Assembly: GCF_019931165.1 (NCBI RefSeq)
Contig: NZ_JAIOUP010000009.1
Coordinates: forward strand, 1-64,000
DNA: 64,000 bases
Direction: 5' to 3'
Origin: Schnuerera sp. xch1
GTDB lineage: Bacteria > Bacillota > Clostridia > Tissierellales > Tepidimicrobiaceae
Position numbers and translations under genes: made by a program. The first letter of the stretch is position 1; every line of letters begins with the position of its first letter. The notes below the pieces were generated by a model. It was not told the DNA's origin. It searched no databases and was given only the letters and a program-made list of their open reading frames with translations. Of the stretch, positions 10,232 to 20,049 are shown piece by piece.

Positions 10232-11707
10232 ATGAAAAAAATCACACTATTATTAATACTCATATTACTATTAACATCTGCACCTTCCATAGCCATAAAT
10301 ATTCCTGGATACGAAGGAGGTATTCAAAATGAGAATACCTACAAGGAAGTAATATTTATAACAGGTAAACCTATAGTAATGGAAGGCACCTTGGATATAA
10401 AGGTAAAGGAAAGAGACAATACAATAACGGAAACCTATAGATATGAATTAGCAAATCTACTAGAGGAAGCTGAATTGGATAGAACAATTAAGGTTACAGC
10501 TACGTTGACTCCAAATGGTAACCAGATTACCTCCACCAGAACTTTGGACAGTTTCAAAGAAACTATAGATATAGGGGATACTCGATATCAGTCAAAAGAT
10601 GAGGATTATCAATGGAATCAAAGTACAGTAACTCATCAAAGGCCAATTCTAGGCTACTTTGCTGGAGATGTATTAGCTAGAAAGACCTATACAATAGATA
10701 GGGAGGAGACTAATACAGTAACAGTAGAAACCAGGGGAAAATCAGTAGGGTATGAAAGTCCTTGGTCATCCACTGAAACTCAAACCATAGATTATGTAAT
10801 TCAATATGAAGATAGATTAAATACAGAAGATAATTGGCAAGGCGTAGCTACTGTAGAAACGTCATACAACATGACAAAGGATTATTCATACGAAGAAAAT
10901 GTTCCAATTCAGACCAGTTTCAGAGGAGGACAAAATATAGTAGAAAGACATGAGAATGTTTTAAAGTATTCCTATGATCTACCTAGATTAGATGGTAATG
11001 CTGTACTAATTGGAAGAAATATAGGACAGGATTCGTTTTCAATGAATACAGTTCCTGTACCAGAAAGATTATCCATACCTGCATCTAAGGATATAATAGG
11101 TCATCAATGGGAAGAGGAACTATTCCTATTGGCCAGTATGGATGCTCTACCTATTGACAGTACATATATAGGACCCAATACCCCTATGAGCAGAGGGGAT
11201 TTTGCTCGGGCTATTGTGCAATCTATGGATATACCTATAGAAAAACAGGAAGAAGAACAATCATCGAGAAGAAGGCGAAGAAGAGAAGAAGAACCTGAAC
11301 CACCAATATTTAAAGATGTGGATAGAGACCATAGAAATTTTGACTATATTGAGATCGCAGCTAAAAAGGGAATTATGGAAGGCATAGATAAAGGTTACTT
11401 TTATCCAAATGAATCCATAACTAGAGCAGAAGCCTATACAACATTGATGAGATTATTGGGCTTGGAAAACTTAGCTCCCATAAACAAAAACTATACAACA
11501 GGTTACAAGGACGATGTATCTATACCTAATTGGGCAAAGGACTATGTATATGTGGCAAAGGAGTTGGGAATGACAGAAGAAGGGGATTACTTCTACCCTA
11601 ACAGATTGATTACAAAGGGAGAAGTATCAAAGCTTATAGTGGATTTAATCAATTACATGCAGAAAGATCTGAGATCAGACTATAGAGAAAACCTATTAAA
11701 TAACTAG
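10232..11707 (+). CDS. secreted protein with C-terminal triple SLH anchor
   Basis: 491 aa with a signal peptide (residues 1-20, MKKITLLLILILLL...). Residues about 290-480 form three S-layer homology repeats, with signatures such as MSRGDFARAIVQ, ITRAEAYTTLMRLLG and ITKGEVSKLIVDL, and the intervening FKDV and YKDD motifs. SLH domains bind pyruvylated secondary wall polymers. An Arg/Glu-rich linker (about 345-360) interrupts the SLH block. The N-terminal 270 residues are beta-rich and unassigned. The ribosome binding site is AAAGGAGGAGG. This is the only wall-anchored member of its operon and could hold the other exported proteins at the surface. Confidence 0.85.
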   Translation: MKKITLLLILILLLTSAPSIAINIPGYEGGIQNENTYKEVIFITGKPIVMEGTLDIKVKERDNTITETYRYELANLLEEAELDRTIKVTATLTPNGNQITSTRTLDSFKETIDIGDTRYQSKDEDYQWNQSTVTHQRPILGYFAGDVLARKTYTIDREETNTVTVETRGKSVGYESPWSSTETQTIDYVIQYEDRLNTEDNWQGVATVETSYNMTKDYSYEENVPIQTSFRGGQNIVERHENVLKYSYDLPRLDGNAVLIGRNIGQDSFSMNTVPVPERLSIPASKDIIGHQWEEELFLLASMDALPIDSTYIGPNTPMSRGDFARAIVQSMDIPIEKQEEEQSSRRRRRREEEPEPPIFKDVDRDHRNFDYIEIAAKKGIMEGIDKGYFYPNESITRAEAYTTLMRLLGLENLAPINKNYTTGYKDDVSIPNWAKDYVYVAKELGMTEEGDYFYPNRLITKGEVSKLIVDLINYMQKDLRSDYRENLLNN

Positions 11708-11721
11708 GAGGAATACGATAG

Positions 11722-14682
11722 ATGAAAAGATTTATATCAGTATTGACTGTACTCATTTTTCTAATATCTGGAATCTCATATGCAGCACCAACACAAGAAA
11801 ATCAACAGGTAACAACTTTAATAGTATATGATAAAGACACATCAAGTTTTTTGGATATATATCAAAACTATAAACAATCTCTATTAACTAATCTGTCTAC
11901 AGAGCCTATTTCTTTGGATAATTTGGATAAAATGGATCTATCTGAATGGAATATAATCTATTTAGACAAGTCAGTAATAGGAAAGGGAAAATTCAACAAC
12001 TTTAAACAAGAAATAATGGACTTTGTAAGAGATGGAGGCTTTCTATTTTTAGAAGATGAATTCTATAATCAATTTCCTCTAGAATTCTTAGGCGCAAAAA
12101 GCTTTAAGGAATTAGAAGAATTTCCTAAAGAGTTGAAATTTCCTGAAGTAAGGAAAAATCTATCTGGAATTCAAACCGCATTAAGACTATTTCATGAGGA
12201 TTTAGTTAAATACTATGACGACAACACTTTAGATAATTTAAATAAAGGTCATGGATTTATACCATCTACTTCAATCCCTCTAGCCCATAGTGGGGATTTA
12301 GTACTTTATGGGTTAAATCAAATAGGTAAAGGATATGTATTCTATTCAAATAGTATGCTTCCTAATGATGATTATATAACAGGATTTGATATGACTAAAA
12401 AGCAGGAAGATCAAGAATATTTTAGCTTTACATTTGCTACAGGAAACTATCTATTTAGAAATGAGTTTCCAGCTTTTGTGTCCAAAGAATTATATGGATT
12501 TGCTGCTAAAAAGGTATTAGGGCCATATGGTAGACCAGCTATGGCATGGCAAAATCACTTTGAGGTATCATCAGCAATAGAAAATGGTACGATGGAAAAA
12601 TGGATAGAGATACTGAAGGAATATCAGCAAATACCTTCGTTTTCATTAGCCAGGTCTCTTTATGAATGGGGAACGTGGAAGGAAAGCATAGTACTCCATA
12701 CCAATATAGGAACCAATGAAGATCCTAAATTTATAGGAGAAGAGGAAAATTCTCATTATTCATCGGGAAGGCACCTCATAACAGAAAATAATGAATATGT
12801 ATCATTAAAACAATATGAAGAATATAAAAGTCTAGGAGGTAAATTAAAACTTCCCTATAGGGCATATCCATCAGTAGGTGATTTAGATGGAGATAATATA
12901 CTTGACATAGTATCTGGCAGTCAAGATGGATATTTATATCTATTCTTAGGCAAAGACGAAGGCATTATGTATCAGGATAAGGTTAAACTGAAGGATCAAA
13001 CCGGAAATCCGATAAATGTAGGCAAATATTCTACACCGGTATTATATGATATAAATAAAAATGGGACTTTGAATATAATTGTAGGAAATTCTAAAGGGAA
13101 GATATTTTTATATTTAAACCAAGGCAATTTAACCTTTAAGATGAATAAAGTGTTATTGGAAGATGAAAGTTTAAAGAATGCTACTCCAACCATAGGAGAT
13201 TTAGATGGAGACAGTACTCCAGATTTAGTAGTTGGAAATGCTGCAGGAGAAATTTATTTTTATAGAGGGAAATGGATTGATAATGTATTGACCTTTAATA
13301 AAGATGGAATAGCCTTAAAGAACGGAAAGGATAAGAATATAAATGTGGGAACCTACGCAGCTCCTACTCTATGTAACATAGATGGAAATAAACAAAATAA
13401 ATTGTTAGTTGGAAATTCAACTGGGTATATAAAGAAATATGAAATTAAATTTCCAAATTTAATAGATAATGGATATGTGGAAGGGAATACATACAATCAA
13501 CATGGAGATAAAAAGCTATGGGGAGGATATTATTCCGTACCGGCCTTTGCAGATTTGAATGGAGATGGGAATACAGATTTATTAGTGGGACAAGCAGAGT
13601 TTGGAATGCCTACCCCTATAGATTCACCATTATTTCCATATGAAAAGGAATTAAAAGAATCCATAGCTTATGTAAATAAAAATAATATAGACATATATCC
13701 TCATGTATATTTCAATAAATATAAATCTTCCTATCAGGAGGAGAAGGAATTAGAACTTCAAAAAAAGGCTTTTGAATACTATAGTATTTCCTGGATGAAT
13801 GTAGGCACAAATCAGCATACCTGGGACGTGAACAATATTTCAAACACTCAGTCCTTTTATAATCAGATGAAGGCAGGGATAAAGTGGAATTTAGGATTTA
13901 GGGCAAGTATCAAGGCTGGAGAACCTAGCCTTTCAAGAGATTATATATGGACAATCCCCTTTAAATTGGGATGTAAATGGGATACTAAGGATTTCATATT
14001 ATTTTCACCATCATCTCATGTACCTACATTTAAAGAAGTTTACAATAGCTATACTACATTGGATTTACCCATAACCCATTTCTATCATATAGAATATGCG
14101 GCAAATGAGGAAGATGGTTTAAATAATTTAAGGTACAAAGCTCAAGTCTTAGACTATATAAGAGATAGAGAAGATTATAATTTTATGACAGAACCACAGA
14201 TGTTTGACATATTTGAATCAGTAATGAATAGTAATATAGAGGTAATTAAAAATGTGGATGTAGATAAATTTTCATTTAATATTTCATCCGATAAGGATAT
14301 AGCAGGAATTAAATTTGAAGTAGGAGAAAAGTTTAAAGGTAGTAAATTTGCAGTAGATGCAGACATCTTCTTAAGAGATGGTGAGGATATATATGTAGGA
14401 CTTAATAGGGATGTAAGTATATATCTGTCCCAAGAGGAGGATAGTTCTCATATAGTAAGAGTGAATGGACCAGTAGAAATAGTACATCAAGAGGATGTAA
14501 CTCTAATTGAGTTAAAAGGGAAAGGTTTACAACAGATAAAATTATATGCTCCAAAGGGATTAGAAGTCTTAAATAAGGACTTTGCTATAGAAAACTCTGG
14601 ACACTACTACACCCTAACAAGATACGGAGAACCAACTACAGCCATTCTGAGCAAAGTGAAATTACAAGGAGGTTTACAATGA
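11722..14682 (+). CDS. secreted FG-GAP/VCBS-repeat protein with N-terminal glutamine-amidotransferase-like fold
   Basis: 986 aa with a signal peptide ending at SYAAP. Residues 30-260 look like a DUF4350/GATase-like alpha-beta domain (TTLIVYDKD..., IIYLDKS..., VRDGGFLFLEDE). Residues about 380-630 hold four or five FG-GAP/VCBS blades with DxDGDxxxD calcium loops (DLDGDNILD, DLDGDSTPD, DLNGDGNTD), expected to form part of a beta-propeller. The C-terminal half contains a region resembling a polysaccharide-deacetylase-like or glycosidase-like fold (YPHVYFNKY..., HFYHIEYA), but no catalytic residues are certain. It lies 14 bp after the SLH gene and overlaps ctpA by 4 bp (ATGA), so translation is coupled. 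Confidence 0.8.
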   Translation: MKRFISVLTVLIFLISGISYAAPTQENQQVTTLIVYDKDTSSFLDIYQNYKQSLLTNLSTEPISLDNLDKMDLSEWNIIYLDKSVIGKGKFNNFKQEIMDFVRDGGFLFLEDEFYNQFPLEFLGAKSFKELEEFPKELKFPEVRKNLSGIQTALRLFHEDLVKYYDDNTLDNLNKGHGFIPSTSIPLAHSGDLVLYGLNQIGKGYVFYSNSMLPNDDYITGFDMTKKQEDQEYFSFTFATGNYLFRNEFPAFVSKELYGFAAKKVLGPYGRPAMAWQNHFEVSSAIENGTMEKWIEILKEYQQIPSFSLARSLYEWGTWKESIVLHTNIGTNEDPKFIGEEENSHYSSGRHLITENNEYVSLKQYEEYKSLGGKLKLPYRAYPSVGDLDGDNILDIVSGSQDGYLYLFLGKDEGIMYQDKVKLKDQTGNPINVGKYSTPVLYDINKNGTLNIIVGNSKGKIFLYLNQGNLTFKMNKVLLEDESLKNATPTIGDLDGDSTPDLVVGNAAGEIYFYRGKWIDNVLTFNKDGIALKNGKDKNINVGTYAAPTLCNIDGNKQNKLLVGNSTGYIKKYEIKFPNLIDNGYVEGNTYNQHGDKKLWGGYYSVPAFADLNGDGNTDLLVGQAEFGMPTPIDSPLFPYEKELKESIAYVNKNNIDIYPHVYFNKYKSSYQEEKELELQKKAFEYYSISWMNVGTNQHTWDVNNISNTQSFYNQMKAGIKWNLGFRASIKAGEPSLSRDYIWTIPFKLGCKWDTKDFILFSPSSHVPTFKEVYNSYTTLDLPITHFYHIEYAANEEDGLNNLRYKAQVLDYIRDREDYNFMTEPQMFDIFESVMNSNIEVIKNVDVDKFSFNISSDKDIAGIKFEVGEKFKGSKFAVDADIFLRDGEDIYVGLNRDVSIYLSQEEDSSHIVRVNGPVEIVHQEDVTLIELKGKGLQQIKLYAPKGLEVLNKDFAIENSGHYYTLTRYGEPTTAILSKVKLQGGLQ

Positions 14683-15806
14683 CAAATAGAAACCATAAGA
14701 ACTTCAAAGGAGCACTTATTTCATTATTAATAGCAGTTTTAATATCAATCCCAGTTCCAACATCTGCATCAGAAAATACTGAAACACCACCTATGGATAT
14801 GTACTATCTGGAAGAACTGATGAAGGTAATACAGACTAATTATGTCTATGATATTACTGAAGAAGAATTGATAGAAGGTGCAGTAAAAGGATTATTTTAT
14901 AGCATTGACCCTAATAGTAGTTATTATACTAAAGAGGAATTTCAACAGTTGATGGAAAGTACTGCAGGGGATTTTGTAGGCATAGGAATATATATTACAG
15001 AGGTAGACGGCAATATAGAGGTAGATCCTATAGAAGATAGCCCAGCCTATGATGAGGGGCTGAAGTCAGGAGATATAATCCTTGAAGTAGATGAAAAAGA
15101 TGTAGAAGGCCTTTCAATTGAGGAAGTGTCAGACCTCATAAAAGGAGAAGAGGGAACTAAAGTAAAGCTAAAAATTCAAAGAGGTTCAAAGAATTTGATC
15201 TATAACATAACGAGAAAACTAGTACAGGTGAATCCAATAGACTATAGTGTACTTGATAATGGTATAGGATATATAGGAATAAGTGAATTCAACCAGCACA
15301 CTTATGAAAATTTGGAAAAGGTATTAGATGAATTTGATGATAAAGATGTTAAAGATATAATCATGGATTTAAGGAATAACCCTGGAGGACTTCTGATGGA
15401 AGCAGTAAGGTCTTTGAAACTGTTTATACCAGAGGGTCCCATAGTTCACATAAGGTATAAAGATGATATAGAGCAGACCTATTATTCTACCTTAAAAAGG
15501 CCCAAATATAATTTAGTGGTTTTAATGAATGAATACTCAGCTTCCGCATCAGAAATATTTGCAGGGGCAGTCCAAGACACAAGTTCAGGTACTATTATAG
15601 GGGTTCCCTCTTATGGAAAGGGAACAGTACAAATAATGATGCCTTTACCTTATGGAGATGGAATGAAATTGACTATAGCAGAATATTTAACACCAAAGAG
15701 AAGAAATATAAATGATAAAGGAATAATACCAGATATAAAGGTTATTAATAATAGTAGGACAAAGGATATACAATTACAAAAAGCAGTAGATTTATTGACA
15801 AAATGA
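14679..15806 (+). CDS. ctpA: S41 family C-terminal processing protease with PDZ domain
   Basis: 375 aa with an N-terminal signal or anchor segment (residues 10-30). A PDZ domain (about 85-165, with DFVGIGIYI, SPAYDEGLKSGDIIL) precedes the S41 serine-lysine protease core. The catalytic serine lies in SASASEIFAG and the catalytic lysine in PSYGKGTVQ, spaced 25 residues apart as usual in CtpA. The start ATGA overlaps the stop of the FG-GAP gene, and AAGGAGG precedes it. Family members trim C-termini of exported proteins. Its position as last gene of the surface operon suggests it processes or quality-controls the operon's own products (inference). Confidence 0.93.
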   Translation: MTNRNHKNFKGALISLLIAVLISIPVPTSASENTETPPMDMYYLEELMKVIQTNYVYDITEEELIEGAVKGLFYSIDPNSSYYTKEEFQQLMESTAGDFVGIGIYITEVDGNIEVDPIEDSPAYDEGLKSGDIILEVDEKDVEGLSIEEVSDLIKGEEGTKVKLKIQRGSKNLIYNITRKLVQVNPIDYSVLDNGIGYIGISEFNQHTYENLEKVLDEFDDKDVKDIIMDLRNNPGGLLMEAVRSLKLFIPEGPIVHIRYKDDIEQTYYSTLKRPKYNLVVLMNEYSASASEIFAGAVQDTSSGTIIGVPSYGKGTVQIMMPLPYGDGMKLTIAEYLTPKRRNINDKGIIPDIKVINNSRTKDIQLQKAVDLLTK

Positions 15807-16117
15807 TATGATATTCATTCAGGCATATTGATGTCATTCTGAAGGGCATGAAGGATTTTGCCTTTTAACTTTCAATAGTCTGTAATGTTCTTGTAATATA
15901 ATTGTAATAGTATTCCAGCAAGATTTGTAGTATAATTGTTAATATAATGGAGAAATTATCCATCTCCGTTATATTACAAATAGGTTACAATAGCAGTTAA
16001 CTTATTGACCCAACAATTGGTTAATGCTATAATACTTTATAGATTGCAAATAACACATACATATTTGCATTTATAAAGGCAAGAAATTTAATAAAATTTA
16101 AAGGAGGTCTTTGAAAA
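15807..16117 (+). other. long S-layer gene leader: AT-rich, stacked -10 boxes and a hairpin
   Basis: This 311-bp gene-free stretch holds several TATAAT boxes (15897, 15931, 15943, 16028). Only the last has a well-spaced -35. A hairpin is formed by TATAATGGAGA (15943-15953) and TCTCCGTTATA (15965-15975), with one G-U pair. No T-run follows it, so it looks more like an mRNA structural or stability element, or a dyad operator, than a terminator. No open reading frame is apparent. Confidence 0.5.
16005..16033 (+). promoter_or_regulatory. strong sigma-A promoter of the S-layer gene
   Basis: TTGACC (16005-16010), a 17-bp spacer, and TATAAT (16028-16033). The predicted start near 16040 gives a leader of about 78 nt before the AAAGGAGG ribosome binding site of the S-layer gene. 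Eleven of the twelve hexamer bases match consensus, which fits an abundant product. Confidence 0.75.
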
Positions 16118-18538
16118 ATGAAGAGAAAACTATCACTATTATTAGCAGTGGTAATGATCCTAGGAAGTTTCTCCTTCGTACTTGCTGAGGAAGCAGAAGA
16201 AGAACCAGCAATAGAGGAAGTAGCTGGAGAATTTCTAATGGACGAAGGTGTCATTGAAGGAATCAATGGCGAACTAAAGTTAGATGATAACTTTAGAAGA
16301 CAAGATATGGTTGTGATGATCAGTAGACTTATGGGGGCAGAAGATGAAGCAGAAGAGTTCCCAACAGATGAGTTAACATTTACTGATTTCAGTGACCCAT
16401 ATTACAGACCAATCATAGCATGGGCAGTAGCTAACGAACTAATCGAAGGTCATACAGACGAAAGATTTGGTTTCAATGAAGATGTAACTGCTCAAGATTA
16501 TGCAACAGTTCTATTAAGAGCATTAGGTTATGGCGAAGACGTAGCTGATGATGAAGGCTATGATGGAGCTCTAGAACTAGCTAAAGAACTAGGACTATTA
16601 GGTGACTATGAATTTGATAACGATTCAATAATCACTAGAGGTCAAATGTTTGTATTAACAGTAAACACTCTTGGAACAACTATGAAGGATTCAGAAGAAA
16701 CTTTAGCTGAAAACCTAGGCGTTGAAATGCCAGAACCAGACGAACTAAAAGTAGAAAAAGTATATGCTGACAACTTAAAAGAAGTTGAAGTAGCATTATC
16801 AAGTGCTGATTTAGCAAGTGGCAATTTAGAAAATGAAGCTAACTACAGAATTCCTGGAAACTCAGTAGAAAATGCTGAATTAGTTGATGATGTTATTAGA
16901 TTAACAGTAAAAGATAAATTAGATGATGGAGAAAAAGAAGAATTAATAATTAGAGGATTAGACAAAGAGCTTAACGGAAGATATGACTTTTATGTTAAAG
17001 ATAACACTGCACCATATGTAGTAGAAGTTGAAGCTCTAGGAGAATATGGTATTAAAGTAATTACAAATGAGCCAATTGAAGAAGCACATGCAAGAGATTT
17101 CTTACTAGATGGTAAAAAGGTAACTATGGAAGTTGAAAAATATGGTAGAGATATTATTTTAACACCATATGGTAACAGAACATTTGATTTAGGTGAAGCA
17201 GTATTAACAGTAGGAAGTTTAGAAGACTACGCTGGATTCAAATCATCAAGTGAAGACTTTGATATTGATATCGTAGAAGATGATGAGGCGCCAGTAGTAT
17301 TGGGTGCAGAAGCAAGTGAGAAGGTAGTGACTGTAGAGTTTGATAAAGACGTTTATATCGAATCACTTGATGAAGATAATGCTTTATATGAAGTAGGAAG
17401 AAGTGAAGTTGAAGCAACTGGTTATAAAAAAGTAGATAGTAACAAAGTAGAATATAAATTTAACAGAGACTTTTCTAGAAGAGATACATTGGTGATTCGA
17501 GATGTAGAAAACCACTCTGGAGTAGCTATGCCAGCAACTGAAGTAGATGTAGTAGAAGTTGATGACGACTTAGAGCCAGAAGTAATTGACTATGATATAT
17601 ATTATGATGATGAGGTTGAGGGTGACTATGACTATAACGCTAAAGTTGTATTAACCTTTGATGAATATATAGATGAAGATAGTGAAGGTGAATATACTTT
17701 ATGGCTAGAAGAAGTTGATGAAGATAAAGTAGATCAAGATGTAAAATTCGATATAAATAAAGATAAAGTAACTATCTACCTAACAGATCTAAAAGTTGAT
17801 GAAGACTACGTTCTAGAAGTAGAAGACTTTGAAGACGAAGATGGAAATGAAATGTATGTTTACTATGTAGACTTTACAACACCAGGATCAGTTGGAGATT
17901 TTAAAGTACTTGATGTATCTCATGACGATGAAGAAATAGAAATAAAATTAAATGAATCAGTAGATTTAGATGTTGCAGAAGAACTTTCTAACTATATATT
18001 TACATTAGCATATGGTGGAACAAAAAATTTAAGAGATATAGAAGGCGAAGTATACGTTGAAAACGATGGAAAGACTATAGTATTAGAAGTTCCAGACTTA
18101 GAAGATAAAGTAGAAAATGGAGAATACAAAACATTAATAATATCTTCAATATTGAGAGATGAAGATGGTAACAAATTAGCAAAAGATGTAGTGTATGATT
18201 TTGATGAAGGTAAAACTAATGTTGAAGAAGAAGCGGAAAAAGTAGTATCAGATGCAAAGGATAAAGTTGAAAATTCAACAACTGACGGTGCTTTAGAAGT
18301 AAAAATATCAGAAGAAGATGTAGATAAAGAAGATGCTGTTAAGACTGCGGTTGAAGATAAAGTAAAAGATATAGTTGATGATTCTTCAGTAGTAGTAAAA
18401 GTAAGTGATGTGGAGCCTGTTGAGGGTGAAGATGACAAATATACAGCAACAGTAACATTAACTCATAAAGATTATAAAAATGTAACTGAAGAAATTAACC
18501 TAACTGTAAAAGTAGTTGTAGAATCAGAAGACAAATAA
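16118..18538 (+). CDS. acidic SLH-domain S-layer protein
   Basis: 806 aa with a classic signal peptide (MKRKLSLLLAVVMILGSFSFVLAEE). Residues 30-200 hold three SLH repeats (LDDNFRRQDMVVMISRLMG, FNEDVTAQDYATVLLRALG, ITRGQMFVLTVNTLG). The rest is a series of Ig-like beta domains with end motifs such as YDFYVKDNTAPYV, typical of S-layer array proteins. The mature protein is strikingly rich in Asp and Glu. The last 120 residues form an acidic and Lys-rich helical or beta tail. Its own strong promoter, perfect AAAGGAGGTC ribosome binding site and following terminator suggest high monocistronic expression, so it may be the main S-layer protein or a major paralogue. Confidence 0.88.
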   Translation: MKRKLSLLLAVVMILGSFSFVLAEEAEEEPAIEEVAGEFLMDEGVIEGINGELKLDDNFRRQDMVVMISRLMGAEDEAEEFPTDELTFTDFSDPYYRPIIAWAVANELIEGHTDERFGFNEDVTAQDYATVLLRALGYGEDVADDEGYDGALELAKELGLLGDYEFDNDSIITRGQMFVLTVNTLGTTMKDSEETLAENLGVEMPEPDELKVEKVYADNLKEVEVALSSADLASGNLENEANYRIPGNSVENAELVDDVIRLTVKDKLDDGEKEELIIRGLDKELNGRYDFYVKDNTAPYVVEVEALGEYGIKVITNEPIEEAHARDFLLDGKKVTMEVEKYGRDIILTPYGNRTFDLGEAVLTVGSLEDYAGFKSSSEDFDIDIVEDDEAPVVLGAEASEKVVTVEFDKDVYIESLDEDNALYEVGRSEVEATGYKKVDSNKVEYKFNRDFSRRDTLVIRDVENHSGVAMPATEVDVVEVDDDLEPEVIDYDIYYDDEVEGDYDYNAKVVLTFDEYIDEDSEGEYTLWLEEVDEDKVDQDVKFDINKDKVTIYLTDLKVDEDYVLEVEDFEDEDGNEMYVYYVDFTTPGSVGDFKVLDVSHDDEEIEIKLNESVDLDVAEELSNYIFTLAYGGTKNLRDIEGEVYVENDGKTIVLEVPDLEDKVENGEYKTLIISSILRDEDGNKLAKDVVYDFDEGKTNVEEEAEKVVSDAKDKVENSTTDGALEVKISEEDVDKEDAVKTAVEDKVKDIVDDSSVVVKVSDVEPVEGEDDKYTATVTLTHKDYKNVTEEINLTVKVVVESEDK

Positions 18539-18593
18539 TAAACATCAACATCCAACAAACTTACTAATCTATAGTAAGTAACAAAGAAAACCA

Positions 18594-18628
18594 AGAGAAT
18601 CGATCTTAAATGATTGATTCTCTTTTTT
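18594..18628 (+). terminator. intrinsic terminator of S-layer gene
   Basis: A 12-bp stem, AGAGAATCGATC with GATTGATTCTCT (one G-U pair) around a 6-nt loop, followed by six T. Confidence 0.9.
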
Positions 18629-18652
18629 CATGTCAAAACAAGTCATATTTCC

Positions 18653-18682
18653 TTGATATCACTCATATAACAGTGGTATAAT
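18653..18682 (+). promoter_or_regulatory. sigma-A promoter of stalk-domain protein gene
   Basis: TTGATA (18653-18658), an 18-bp spacer and TATAAT (18677-18682), about 27 bp before the GGGGGG ribosome binding site of the gene at 18716. Confidence 0.65.
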
Positions 18683-18715
18683 AATATATAAGAGTAAATT
18701 TATAGGGGGGATACT

Positions 18716-19735
18716 ATGTTTAACTCTAAGTTTAAAAAAGCATTAGTTATTATGCTGGTATTGGTAATGTCTATAACTACAGTAGTTGTAGCTGCAAACA
18801 ATATCTATACCAAACAACTAACAGCTACATATGGAAGAATCAAGTTTGAGGTAGATGGCAAAGATGTTACTCAAGAAATCGAGAATAAATATGATACGCC
18901 TGCTTTTGTGGTGGGTGAAAGGTCTTATGTGCCTGTAAGGGCTATTGCAGATTTAATGGGTCTAGAAATTGAATATGATAACAGCACTCATACTGCAAAG
19001 ATTATAGACACTAAATCAGATGCTTATGAGGCAAAAATAACTAAGTTAGAAAAAGAATTAGAAGATTTAAAAAAAGATGTAGTAGAGGAAACGGATATTG
19101 AAGCTTTAGAGAAAAAATTAAATAAAGAATTCGGTATTTATGAGGATGTATACTTCGATATAGTACTGAAGGAAACTAGAAACAATATAAGTGTAACTGT
19201 AGAAATTGATTTCTCTAATTCTACTGATAGAAATAATTGGAATAGGATGACTACTAGTGTTAAAAGGGGATTAGTAGAAGATATAACAGATATAATAGCT
19301 AAAGAATTCCCAAACTTAGATATCACTGGTTCTGTATATGATACTTACTATGAAAATGATCTAATGACATTTAGCCAAAGAAAGAATGGTAGGATAAGTG
19401 TTTCATTTAGACGTTCTTCATCAGGGACTGGTATTGATTATTTAGATGAATTAGTGGCTGACGTATTTTATGACGAGTATATTGATGATGCAGAGGTTGA
19501 TGATTTTAATGTAAGTTCATCTACTGTAAGCATGGTTATATCATTTTCAAATTACTATCGTGATGAATGGGAAGACCTTAGAACTAGTGATATAGAAGAT
19601 ATGCTAGATATAATAGCTGATGAAATAAACTATGATTATCCTGATAAATATGTAGATATAGAAATCTATAGAGGTAATAAATCCCAAGGACGTTATACAA
19701 GATCCTATAACTCAAATTATGGAACATTTAGGTAA
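18716..19735 (+). CDS. secreted copper-amine-oxidase-type stalk domain protein
   Basis: 339 aa with a signal peptide (residues 1-27). Residues 28-100 match the 'copper amine oxidase N-terminal' stalk domain common in clostridial secreted proteins (FEVDGKDVTQ..., FVVGERSYVPVRAIADLMGLEIEYD, TAKI). A short coiled coil (about 103-135) follows, then two copies of an alpha/beta repeat that I cannot name (starting YFDIVLKETRNNISVTVEI and near DDFNVSSSTVSMVISF). The same repeat pattern seems present three times in the protein at 855-2024. Monocistronic between its own promoter and terminator. The function is unknown; the stalk domain suggests cell-surface retention. Confidence 0.75.
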   Translation: MFNSKFKKALVIMLVLVMSITTVVVAANNIYTKQLTATYGRIKFEVDGKDVTQEIENKYDTPAFVVGERSYVPVRAIADLMGLEIEYDNSTHTAKIIDTKSDAYEAKITKLEKELEDLKKDVVEETDIEALEKKLNKEFGIYEDVYFDIVLKETRNNISVTVEIDFSNSTDRNNWNRMTTSVKRGLVEDITDIIAKEFPNLDITGSVYDTYYENDLMTFSQRKNGRISVSFRRSSSGTGIDYLDELVADVFYDEYIDDAEVDDFNVSSSTVSMVISFSNYYRDEWEDLRTSDIEDMLDIIADEINYDYPDKYVDIEIYRGNKSQGRYTRSYNSNYGTFR

Positions 19736-20049
19736 ACATTTAAAAATAAAATAATACAAAACTCTAGTGAAACCTATATGTTGATTGAACATGATGGCAT
19801 GTGATATTTCTATATATGAATAATAAAATACTGTAATTAAAGCTATATATTAATTAAAGTTTAATATATGGCTTTTTTTATTTAGTAGGGAAGTGTTACT
19901 TTTTTCTGATCTTAGAACTTTCCGTAAATGAGTTTTAAGAAAAGCTACCTTTAATGCTTCGTTAGAAGTTCTTCTTATATAAAATCAAGTTGAAGTATGG
20001 TATAATATATATTATAACTTTAACATTAATCGTACTGGAGGTATCAGTT
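19736..20049 (+). other. intergenic region: terminator plus AT-rich promoter area
   Basis: This stretch carries the terminator at 19841-19880 and then an AT-rich segment with a TATAAT box at 20001-20006 that has no convincing -35. An in-frame TTG at 19990 overlaps this -10 region and is not a credible start for the following gene. Nothing else recognisable. Confidence 0.5.
19841..19880 (+). terminator. intrinsic terminator after stalk-domain gene
   Basis: AGCTATATATTAA pairs with TTAATATATGGCT (one G-U), followed by a run of seven T. Confidence 0.85.

Noticed and set aside
19990-20049. TTG-started N-terminal extension of the O-antigen ligase-type protein
   Set aside because: No ribosome binding site before it; it overlaps a TATAAT box, while the ATG at 20050 has GGAGG at ideal distance.
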